From: Choristoneura fumiferana
Taxonomy: Eukaryota > Arthropoda > Insecta > Lepidoptera > Tortricidae
Direction: 5' to 3'
NCBI RefSeq assembly: GCF_025370935.1
Contig: NC_133494.1
Location: 12,222,935-12,286,934 of the forward strand
DNA length: 64,000 bases
Part shown: piece after piece, positions 47,101 to 59,100 of the stretch
How positions within the stretch are numbered: position 1 is the first letter of the stretch
Layout: each line of letters starts with the position of its first letter
Translations under genes and position numbers: made by a program
The notes under the pieces: model-generated
The model's input: only the letters and a program-made list of their open reading frames with translations
Database searches by the model: none
What the model was told of the DNA's origin: nothing

Positions 47101-50100
47101 AAATTTCTATTTTCCTACCGTATAACACCTCACAGCATCACCGGGAAAAGCCCAGGTGAAATGATGTTTGGACGTCGATTGCACTGTGCCCTGGACAACG
47201 CCCGTCCTAACCCGAAAAGAGCTCTACAATACAAACAGATACAAGCCAACATTGAGTCTGAAAACAAACTCCAAATTTTAAAGCAGGTGACAGCGTATTT
47301 GTTCGCGCCCGAGACGGATCCCGATGGGAACCAGCTACCATAGCAAGACGTACACACAGATATTCATACGCTGTCAATACTTCTGACGGTGTGCAGAGGA
47401 GGTATCATGCTGATCACGTGCGTTCCCGTCTAGCCGACCCAATCAGTCCAGCTTCACCTGTTAACGATATTCCTGCATCACCTTCGTCAGCACCTGATAT
47501 AAATCCACTAGTACTTCCGTCGACATCTCGTACCCTTCGTTTTCCTTCATCCACACCTACGCCTCATCCATTATCATTTTCCACGCCTGTCAGACATCAG
47601 TCACCATCAACTACACTTACCAATCGGCCAGAATCACCTCTCCCAACACCTCTACTTACTCAACCATCAATTTGGTCGTCCTGTCAGACTACTCAAGATC
47701 CACCTATTGTAAGCCCAAATGTGATGGACCGCGTTGCCCAAATGGTTCCATTATCATCGGGTCCACAGAGTACAGCGAGAACTCCACGACAAGCCAGCGC
47801 TGAGACACCTTGTCTCCCATTGCCTACAGCCATTTTGCAAGGAGCACCAAGGCGCAGTGGCCGCACCGTCACGAAACCACGTCGGCTTATCGAAGAAATG
47901 TCGTAGCTTTTATGGATGTGGACGAATGATATATATACTACTGCTCTATGGTTTTGACATTGTCATTGTTGCTTATTGCTTAACAAGCTTAACAATAAAA
48001 TTATATTTTTTGAGATGGTAATATATTTCACACTGTATCTTATATATATCAATAAATTGTAGTAAACCACTGACAGATTTTCAACAAGATACATAGTGCG
48101 AAAAATACTAGATGTTACTCATTATGTTGCAAAGAGTTTTGGTCTTTCTCGAGAAAAATATAGTAGATTAAGTGTCAAAAATAGTGTAGCTTTCTATCAG
48201 TACCTAAAATATTTTGTGAATAAGCTTAGTACCTATTATCAAAGAGTATTCCATACATACAAGCAAACGCACAAAGTCAAAACTGTATAAACTTGTAAAA
48301 ATACCAAATAAATAATTATTAAGTAGGGTTAAAAATACTAAATTCATGACAAGTAGTAGTAACAAAATTAGAAAATTAACATTATCTTCTTACTTCCCAT
48401 AGCGATCGCACTACCGAGGCGACAGTGGAACACACCACCACCCGTCTGCAGAATACACCCCCTGATTTGTTCGGAGACAGTCGATAATTTATCGACACCC
48501 TTAACACCTCCCCCTTAATACAGCATGTGTACGAATTAGAATAAGGACCCGTTAGTTCCCATCAAGCCTTTATTGGATTTTGCTTCATTTATTATTTAAC
48601 TTTGAAGCTATAGAAACGAATTTAGTAGAAACGTTCGAATCAACGCTTTAATGAGTTCTATTCAATTCATTGGTTTATATACCTAGATAAACAGAACTAG
48701 TCTGAGCAAATAAGATCTCTGTCTGATTTTGTTTTTTATTACTTATACTAGCTGTTGCCCGCGCCTCCGTCCGCGTAGTATTCGTTTATCGCTATCCCGC
48801 AGGAACTAAGCAATTTTCCGGGACTGAAACTATCTGTAAACTGAATTTCATCTAAATTGGTTCAGCGGTTTAGACGTGATTGAGTTACAAATATCCAAAC
48901 ATCTTCTCAACTTTCACAATTAGTAGGATAGGATTAGGGTTAGGTTCAGAATGGAAATTAAATAGTGAACTTACAGTTTTTCTTTAAACCTAAATAATTA
49001 GAAAAGTTGAAAAAATCCCTGACTTTGTCATTTCAAAGATCAATATCTCAAAACTGGCTGCCCCGATTTTAATTTGATCATACCTAGCTAAGAACCACTG
49101 CAAGGAAACTCCCTTTCGCATAAAAAAACTGCATCGAAATCTGTCCATCCGTTTGAGAGCTGCGATGTCACAGACTCCAGACAGACAGAAAGAGAGGCGT
49201 CAGAGGTTTTTTATTTAGGTACAATTTTACTTAAAAGGTTTGACAGCTGAGCCACTGTTGCAAACCTCTGGGGTTTAAGTAATAGTTGGCGAGATCTCGT
49301 AGATCGATGCGCTTACTTTTTAGGGAACCCTTATAGTTTCGCCATGTCTGTCTGTCTGTCTGTCCGTCTGTTTGTCTGTCCGTCCGTCCGCGGCTTTGCT
49401 CAGGGACTATCAATGCTAGAAAGCTGTAATTTTGCACGGATATATATGTAAACTATGCTGACAAAATAGTGCAATAATTTTTTTTCTTTTATGGTACACC
49501 CCATAAACGTAAAGTGGGGGTGTTTTTTTTTTCTCATCCAACCAGTGTGGAATATCGTTGGATTGGTCTTTTAAAACCATTAGGGGTTTGCTAAGACAAT
49601 TTTTCGATTCAGTGATTTATTTGCGAAATATTCAACTTTAAAGTGCAAATTTTCATTAAAACCGAGCGTGGAATAATTTGAAAAAATTCAGGATGTTAGT
49701 AAATATATCAAACTTTCAAGACTTTTGCTTGAGAATTATTAGTAGTTTAAGAGTAAATAGCAGCCTAAGGTATAAAATATACCTAAACTTGGAATATTTC
49801 GTACAAAATACGAAATCCTTAGAAAAATATTACTTAATTTTTTCGTATGGCTACGGAACCCTATTTCGGGCGTGTCCGACACGCTCTTGGCCGGTTTTTT
49901 ATTATTACATATAGGTAGGTTAAACTATATATTAAAAACTGCTTAGGTATGTAAAGCCAATTTAGGTGTGGTCAGCGTATTAAATTAATCGCGTCTTCAA
50001 TTTAATTGTGACATACTCTTTAGCTAAGTCTAAGCTATAGGTATGTATGCATCGAGTGTCAATGTTAGGTAACCTGTAAACACGCATCAGTGCAGTCGAC

Positions 50101-53100
50101 ATCACTAATCAAGGGTTGTACTCGTAGTGTAGGTAGGTTAACCCCCCCAACGCTTTGGCTGCACATTGCATATTTAATTAAATTGTTCAAATTATCATAC
50201 ATATTATAAGGCAAAAAAAGGAAAATCTTTCTTGTACTTAGTGACAGAAATTACTACCTAACGAATATAAAATGTCACATTTGAAGTTCCTAAATTAAGC
50301 GCTGTGTGTAAAGTTTTGGTCAAAACAGTTTTAATAACTTTTTTTTGGTAAGTATTAGAGCCCTACTCACTCTCGTGTACGTCCGTCTGTCACACACGTT
50401 TTACAGTCAAAGGGTTGGAGCTACAGTCATTAAATTTTCACAGTATTATTGATCCCAGGTCATACAAATTGACAAAAAATATTTTTTAATGTAATAGCAA
50501 AAGGGAGATGAGAAAAAAATTGCAATATCCCATCGAGTTGGGTATTGTTGGTTAGAACAGTAAAGTTGACAAATACTGATATTTTGTTCTAAAAAAAATT
50601 GAAAAAACATACAGACAGACAGACGGACAAAAAGTGATCCTACAAGAGTTCCGTTTTTTCCTTTTGAGGTGCGGCACCCTAAAAATGTAGCCAAATAGGC
50701 TTTTTTCAATTTTATTTAATCTATGACAAACACAAAAACCGTTGAAGAGTTTCGTCCTGCAGGGGCGATTCTGGCCGGACCAACATTCTACCATTAAATT
50801 ATTTTGTTGTCACCGGACTGTATAACTATGCCAAATTTCAGCTCAATCGGATACCAGAAAGTAGTCGAAGGCAAATGCTTAAACCACAAATCAAACAAAC
50901 TAGATACATACTTACTCGTACATAACGTTGCAATTTGAATAAAAGCTTGTAAAAAGCTTCTTTTTTTCAAAAACGTCAACTCTTTTCCCTACGTTTGTCC
51001 GATTCACGAACAGACAGCTAACACGTATCAATCGAACGCCCTTAGTCGTGTCGGCCCTCGCAGGTGCGATTGCGCGCATAATTCACGCGACAAGCCCGCA
51101 TTGTCTACGCTCGCGACGTAACCTAATCGCGCGCGGCAGGGGGGTTGAATCTTTTGGTTATAAGATGAGGTGCGAATTATGTCGCGTGAGGAAAATTGTG
51201 ATGGAAGTGTATGGTGTTTACAGTGGGTATTGGAAGGGTTAAAATGAAATTGTATTACACGGGTTTGTTAAATGCTTAAACAAAATATTTATACAAAAAC
51301 CATTGACATGGACACAATACCTACTGGGAGGACAATTCTTACAGTATTAAAATTATATTGTAACGAATAACTCACGTCTTAAATCGAGTTTATCGCTCAG
51401 TCGCGCGAGCAGAGCCGAGTCGCGTGCTCCCTTGAAGAAGGGCTACAAAATAGCCCGAAACATGTCGAGCTAAACTCGATTTAAGACGTGAGTTATCCGT
51501 TACAATATAAACACATCACTGAATCGAAAAATCGTTGTAGCACCCTAATGGTTTTAAAAGACCTTTCCAACGATATCCCACACTACAAAATTGGATGAGA
51601 AAAAAAATCACCCCCACTTTACGTCTATGTCTCTTAAAAAATATATTTTTGAATTTTTATTGTGCCATTTTGTCGGCATAGTTTACATATATATTCGTGC
51701 AAAATTACAGCTTTCTAGCATTGATAGTCCCTGATCAAAGCCGCGGACGGACGGACCGACAGACAGACATGGCGAAACTATAAGGGTTCCGTTTTTGCCA
51801 TTTTGGCTACGGAACCCTAAAAAACATGAGATATACCAGTACAAGACACTAAATAGAACCCTACTCAGCATAATGTCACGGCTAGCCGTGGCGCTGATTT
51901 TTAGTGATTTTTCGGTTTCGAGTTATGTTAAATTGTTTAAGAGAAAACTTTGTATTCCATACAAATTCCCTATTACCTTACAGATCGGCATTGACATCTA
52001 TGTACAAGACTGCATGTTTCTTACATGAAAACGGCGCACAAAAACAGTTCACAGCGCGGTTTTGTGAACAGTTCACTATAGTCTGTTGACGTCCGTGACA
52101 GCGGTTGTGTCAAAGTAATATTGATGATTGATGCGCCGCGCGTTTTGTTCCAAACAGCCAGTCTAGTGGCGTAAGGTACGTAGATGTGGATGCAGGTCGG
52201 ATATCCCTTTAGGGGTAAGTTCACCTTTGTACGTCTCTTTCTCTTGTTAACTGTCATTTACATGTGTTTAATGTATGTGCAACTAGCTGTTAGTCACGAC
52301 TCCGTCCGCGTAGAATTCGTTTATTACTATCTCACGGGAATTAGGCAATTTTCCGGGATAAAAACTATCCTTTGTCCTTTACCGGGACTCAAACTATCTG
52401 TATACCAAGCGGTTTAGACGTGAAAATGTAACAAATAAACAGACTTACAAACTTTCGAATTTATAATATCGAAAATACAAACTGAAACAAAGATGCACAG
52501 AAATACCAGAAAAATATACCAGCATTGGGAATCGAAGCCAGGTCCTCGTCATTCCGTGCCACGTGCTATACCGCTACACCACCACTGGACAGGGGTACAG
52601 ACACGAATTTCTCCTATGCACCACATATCTCAGCTTGTTTGTTTCTTATTTAGTCACTTAAGCAGTGACACTAGCGACATTTATACTGTAGCCCTAGTCG
52701 AGAAACTTTCAGCATTCCATTGGAACTAACCGCTCACCCGGGCAAGAGATGTCGTTATCAAGCAACCAAATTAAGATTAGTACCTAATATATGGAAGCCG
52801 TGGTGGCCTAGTGGTTTGACCTGTCGCCTCTCAAGCAGAGGGTCGTGGGTTCAAACCCCGGCTCGCACCTCTGAGTTTTTCGAAATTCATGTGCGGAATT
52901 ACATTTGAAATTTACCACGAGCTTTGCGGTGAAGGAAAACATCGTGAGGAAACCTGCACAAACCTGCGAAGCAATTCAATGGTGCGTGTGAAGTTCCCAA
53001 TCCGCACTGGGCCCGCGTGGGAACTATGGCCCAAGCCCTCTTGTTCTGAGAGGAGGCCTGTGCCCAGCAGTGGGACGTATATAGGCTGGGATGATGACCT

Positions 53101-56100
53101 AATATCTATGGGATAAAAAATTATATAATATACTACAATACAATACATTAACCGCACCCAGCTCTGTGATATATTATATCTAGCTGTCTATACTTAAACA
53201 TCGCATTAAAATTGACAAATGCCGGGGCACACAGGGACCACTCGAAACTCGCACACGCCACATGCTGCTTTCCCGTGCAAAAGCTCCCAGTGTATAAATC
53301 AACGGGGCAACAATTACACACTTTCATGGCAAGTTGGAATTAGAAACTGTCATTTGCACCGTTCGAGGGACCAAAGGGGGGAATGGGAGGGAAAAATAGG
53401 GTGCGGGCAAGGGCTACTGCCTGATTAAAGGATTACGCTGAGGGGCCGGTCTAGTGAGATTTATAATAGCTAGTATTTCCACTAGTTAGCCTCGGTCAGT
53501 GTTTTATGTCTAGGATCATAGTAAAGTATGCAGCCGGATCGGGGATTATTATTTCGGGTTCCGGCTTAGAAATGCTCTATCGTGGACGGATGTTTTGGAT
53601 TGTTTTCTGATTAAATTTTAGTTTTATACGTTTTTATTCTCGTATAAACAGAGGGGTCGTAGTTCCCAAATAAATTACTAGATTTGAGCGGGGTTACCTT
53701 TTGAACTGTGTAACAGATACATTATGAGTATGACAGAATATGGCGTACCTACTCGGACGATAAAGCACATACTGACAACTTATACTGAGCAAGCGAAAAA
53801 TATACACCTTAAGGTCGAAGAGTACATAAACTTATATGACTTATTATTAGAGTGACCTGGCAGCGTGTCAAGGCAACATACAAATAAAAACAAAGTGACA
53901 CTGCAGTGCTGATTAAATACACGAACCTTTTCGAGAGGTATTTACTTACATGTTTATTATCATTACAATATTTAAATTGTCGCGATTTTCACTTACATAT
54001 AATCAATACCATACCCAGTGTACCTAAGTATTCGCGATAACAGCCAATGAAGATAATTGAATTCCACGCGGACGAAGCCGCGGGCAAAAGCTAGTAATAA
54101 AATAATATGAAGAAACAAAAATTTAATACTATTTTTTATGACTACAGTACTTACCTACAACTAAATAAACACCTAAAACCTGGTGTTAACTACAGTTTCA
54201 AATTAACTCGGCTCCAGTAAACAAATAACTCAATTCCCACGCCTTTTCAAACTCAATCCTTACTACACTTAATTTAAATCTTGAACAATATACAGTACAG
54301 GAAAAACAAACGTTGAACGTTCGCGTAAACAAAGCGTAGCCAGTAGCGCCGCCCGCGGGTGGTCTTGCGCGGGCGCACCCAAAATAGCAGCAATGGCCGC
54401 TTCAAGAAAAACATCGTTAATTCTCCCGATTATTAAATTGGAGGCAGCTACTGCGCAGAGCTGTTAAACGCACCACCCACTGGGCGGTAAAAATAGGCAA
54501 AGGGTTACAGGGTACGCGTGTTTTACTAATAAAATTGAAATATTTTTGGACGAAAAATACACTTTTTATTGATTTTGATCCTGGCTGGCTGGAACTAGAA
54601 TTAGGGTGTGCTACTGTTGAGATGGAACGGACACGTACAAAATCGACCGTAATGAGTGGAAATCCAGACTTCGCTCTACTCGATTTTGTGATAGGTAGTT
54701 TGATTAATCGACTCTGGGGACAGGCATTTATAAATCACACATCACTAGAAAATTCCAGTCGAAAGTGATAAAAATTTTACTCAATTTGAAGTACGAGTGG
54801 TGTAGTAAAATATGTCAGCCTAATTAATCTTCTCAATTAGTTACAATTTTAATTTAGGCTGTAGTTTTACAGCTATATATAGATTTTTAGGATTACCCTG
54901 CAAGGAATCTTTATAATTTCGCCACGTTGTCCGTCCGTCCATCAGCGGCTTAGCTTGAAGACTAAAAATGCTCATAACCAATAATAACCACACCGACATA
55001 GTATAAAGAAAAATAAAAAAAACATTATTTTACCTTAACTGCCCTACATGTAAAGTGGAGATGTTTTTTTTCTTCAGCTCTTTCAAAAATATTATAGAGG
55101 TAAGTGTGTTAAGAACATTTTTAGATTATTTTTGTTATGTTAATGTCCAACTGATGATATTTTTTTTACAAAATATGACTAAGTAATCGATCCTATATTC
55201 GTAAAAATTATGGTTACATTGAATCTTTTTTAAACAGGTATATGCACGCTTATAAGTAACCTATACATTTAATAAGAAGCATACTCGAACCGCAACCATA
55301 CATTGTACTAAAAAATAAAAATAGTTTATTGGAAAATATCTTTTTAAAAAATGCCTCCAATTGTCCCGCATTAGGCAAAGCCTGTCACGTGGCGACCACG
55401 ATTCGGGGTACAAAATACTTTACTATATTTTATTATACTACGTCTCTAACATTTAATGTACAGCAACCCCTCCGTCAGAATAGAAACAGATAATCAATCC
55501 AGCCTCCACTCGCATCTATTATCCAGACACCGATGTAAACATAAGTCGGAACTTTCTACAATTTAATTATTTATCGCGTTCGTAGAGGCGGCATAATAAA
55601 TCAATATGCAGGGCACATGCACACACGCGGTAAGGGGGCCCCCCTCCCCCTGGCCCTTTCTTGACTAATTAATTAAACAACCGATTCATTACATCAGCCT
55701 CCTTTGTGCCCTCACATTCGTCTAGCGAGCTAACTGTACCGATAGCAGAGATGTCCTTTAAAATATACGATGAAATAATTTATTGAATCAGGCGTTACTT
55801 TGCGGAGGTCCATATCAATGAACTAAAATAATTTCTTTGCTCACCCGCTCTCTGCTCTGAAGATGAGCTCTGGTTGAGTTCGAAATACACTAAACTGAAA
55901 CTGTGGGTCATACTGAAAACCAGCGCTGCGGCTTGCCGTGGCAACACGCTGAGTATGGCCCTTTTTGCTTCTTTCGTCACAATGTCTTTTTCTTTTTCTT
56001 TCTTTTTTAGTATGTAAGAGTATGTAATAAGGTTGTCTTATTTTTAATTGTATTTTTTTTGCTTTTTGCTGTGCCGAAATTTGGCAAATAAATTTATTCT

Positions 56101-59100
56101 ATTCTATCTATATTAATAATTTCGTACCGGTCTACGGTAGACTCGAACGAAATGCACATCAAATTGAAGAGCGTAAAAAATTAGTCAATCCGAGTCGACA
56201 ACTTGTAGGTGGAAAATTCTGATTATCGAGTATTTTCAATAAAAAATGGAATAAATTACTAAGTATATATAATGGCGTTGCGAAGTAAACATGTCAATGT
56301 GGCGTTGGTGTCACGTCATCACGCGTCACGGGTGTCACGTGTTACAGATTCGTATTTTGTATTTCTCCATTATGACCTCCTAGGTCTAATTTCTTTGATT
56401 ATGAGACAGAAAATCATAGTTATTTGGTTAAATAAGATTTAAGAGAAATATCTACTGGTGAAATACCGATACATAGGTTAGCTGTGAAAGTATTTGTAGT
56501 AATATTAAGGCTGGGAATATACGTCAGATTTTTCGTATAAATAAGATAGTCTTTAGTGTCAAAAATTTTTTTTTACAAACTAATATCTTTATGAGTCTAC
56601 ATTTTACCCGAGCGAAGCCGGGTTTTCATCTAGTTCTATTCTTAAAGTAGTGTAGTCTGGTGGTGGTGATAGATGGGTTTGTGTGATTTGTGGGTGTTCT
56701 TACAGTGTGGTGGAGGAACTGCATGAACACGCATATCTTGCATAAACGTAGCTATCATAAGGTCGCGGGTGAACAAAGAAGTTCTTGTAGTTCAATGTAC
56801 GATGAAATTACTGAGGTTGTCATACATCCCAACGGTGGAATCTTTTCATAATTAATTTCGCTATGACTTCTTTTTGTTTGGGATGTCAACGTGATATTCG
56901 TAGCACAAAGGTTCCACCCTGGTATGTAATTTAGTTACTCGACTGTACCTTCTACGTCAGTAGTTGGAACAAGGAATGGTCGTACTTGGTTATTAGAATT
57001 TCAATTTATAAACTCGTTTTGAGTTTGGTAAGCGTTGGTATCTTGTGTGGTGTTAGTGATTGTGAATGTAATTTGGTTCTGCGTGAATGGTACGAATCCA
57101 CTTATCTAAAATACGTAAATAACACGTATCCGCACTACTGTGGTTTTAAGGGGATGGATTTTATCAATTTCATCTTTGTTTTATGTGACTTATGTATGTG
57201 ACTGAAGAAGGAAATGAATAGGTACAAATTGAGTTGACCTATACTCCGTGTACTTTACACAAGACCTCAGAGTCTCAAAGTGCACTTATAGCTAATCAAA
57301 ATATTTAGAAAGTTTAAGGGGCTGCTTCACCATCCATTGATTAGCGTTAACTGACGGTTAAATGCGATGCCGTCTCTATTTGTTTTGTTCGAATAGACGG
57401 AGACGGCATCACATTTAACCGGCAGTTAACACTAATCAATGGATGGTGAAACAGCCCCTTAGTGTCATATCATACACTTTAAAACAGGCTTCAAAATATA
57501 CTGTTGCAGGCAAGACAACAGTATTTTGTTTCAATGCACAAAATGACAAATATCCACTATATAGATGTATGTGTGGTGTATGTCAAATATACACGACTTG
57601 AAAATAAGAATCTGAATTTAAAAGTCGAACAGCAAACACTCCAAAAAATTGACAAGTCATTGTATTTTTTATTTTATTTACGAGACTTGGGCTTTTAGTG
57701 TTGCTTTACGTTTGGTACAATTTTAGTTGTCTTACGAATAAAACATTGATTTCTAGTAGTTTTTATTTATTTCAGTGCATGTTTGAGAAAAGCACTATAC
57801 AAGCCTCGGCGTGAAAGAACATGCATGTACCCCTCCGGCCTCGCTTCTCTCGGCCGTCTATATATACTCAGCCTGCAAGCCTTTCTTTCCCGGCCTCTGC
57901 AGTAGTTTATTATTCTTTTATAGTTACCTAAAATTCATAATTGTTGTCCCTTATTATTATAAGGAACAGGCAGTTAATATTGCATCAAATCAATAGGCAA
58001 AAAAATCTAATTAGCCCGTCCGTTAGATTATCAGAAAATATTGGACACGTATTTCTTTTACCAATTAACCAATAGTAATTTGTGTCACAAGGGAGCAAAA
58101 CTATGTATTTACGGTCAGGGCATTCAATCCAGAAGGTAGCGAAGGATTCTACAATAGAAGTCTAAAGTAGAATTCTGAGCGTAATGTAATGATGGATTCA
58201 AGTGTTAACGCCCAAGATGAAAATAATTTTTCTCCCGAGTGACTCATACAACTTTTCACACCGAGTATGACGAAAATTAAAATAAAAACAATTCTAAACC
58301 TAATTAAAGAACAACCAGCATAGAAAATGGCGTGGTTTTACAATAATTAAGTATAAACTTCAAAAAATTGCATTTTCGAAAAAAACACTTAGAAAAGGTT
58401 GCACTTTGATCCCTCTCGTCAGGGAGGAAAAGTTACGTTTCTGAATGAGAGGTGTGAAAAAAAGATGAAGATATAACCAGTTAAAGGTCCGCGTGACATT
58501 ACGCCGTGCGACACTTTTTGGCACGTCGCCGTAATCAAGGGCAGTCACTTCTGAATTTTGATGCACTTCATTTTTATATATTTTCTTTAATTCAAAAAAA
58601 GAACTAACTGACTGGCTAGATAGAATAATGTTGTTTTTGGTTAGGACTCTACCCAATTCTGTGAGAGCTTGTGCTTCCGACGCTACTTAACCCTTCCGGG
58701 CCACTATCCCGTGGCGTTCGCAATTATTTTAATTTCTTCCGCGCGACGGACTGATCGAGCAAGGTGTGATTTGGACCCGTCATTTGTTCCTGTCAGTGCG
58801 CAGGGAACTATTTAAAGTGTTGCGTTGATCACGGGATTCGGTGGTTTAAGTTAGTAGTGTTGTGATCACAATACTACTAATTTAGTAGTAGTACTACTAC
58901 TACTTACTATTAGTTCAGAAAATACTTTTTTAAAATGGAAATAATTATGTAGAGTTTGAAATATGAATTAAGTAATATGTTTTTTTTCCTGCTAGTCGAA
59001 AATGTTATTAGAGTGATAATTTTCTATTTTTTTAAATGTGTTCGGTTTTAATCAGGTCAAAGTTCAAAGTAAGTTGGATGACTATTCAATAATTTGGTTG

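Larger units (their letters stand above)
44608..48030 (+). mobile_element. Ty3/gypsy LTR retrotransposon, 5'-truncated at the gap (Mag-like)
   Basis: The order protease end, reverse transcriptase, RNase H, H2C2 zinc finger, integrase core is that of Ty3/gypsy pol. Gag, the protease active site and the 5' LTR are missing because the contig starts inside the element. No envelope gene follows integrase. A short TG...CA stretch at the 3' end (47917-48030) is a candidate LTR. The Mag-type lineage, common in Lepidoptera and marked by very short LTRs, is the best guess. The frame is broken by about eight single-base shifts while domain content is otherwise complete. That suggests a young copy read with indel errors, or an early stage of decay. 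Confidence 0.92.
48030..55116. repeat. 7.1-kb duplicated block, copy B
   Basis: Second copy of 36982-44507, directly abutting the end of the Ty3/gypsy fragment on its left. On the right it runs on past the point where copy A hits the gap, into sequence seen only once. Differences from copy A are scattered substitutions, homopolymer length changes, a shorter palindromic MITE (51357-51507 against 40625-40812), a rearranged stretch near 49720-49840, and presence/absence of SINEs. This is the pattern of two alleles or a recent duplication. Confidence 0.95.
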
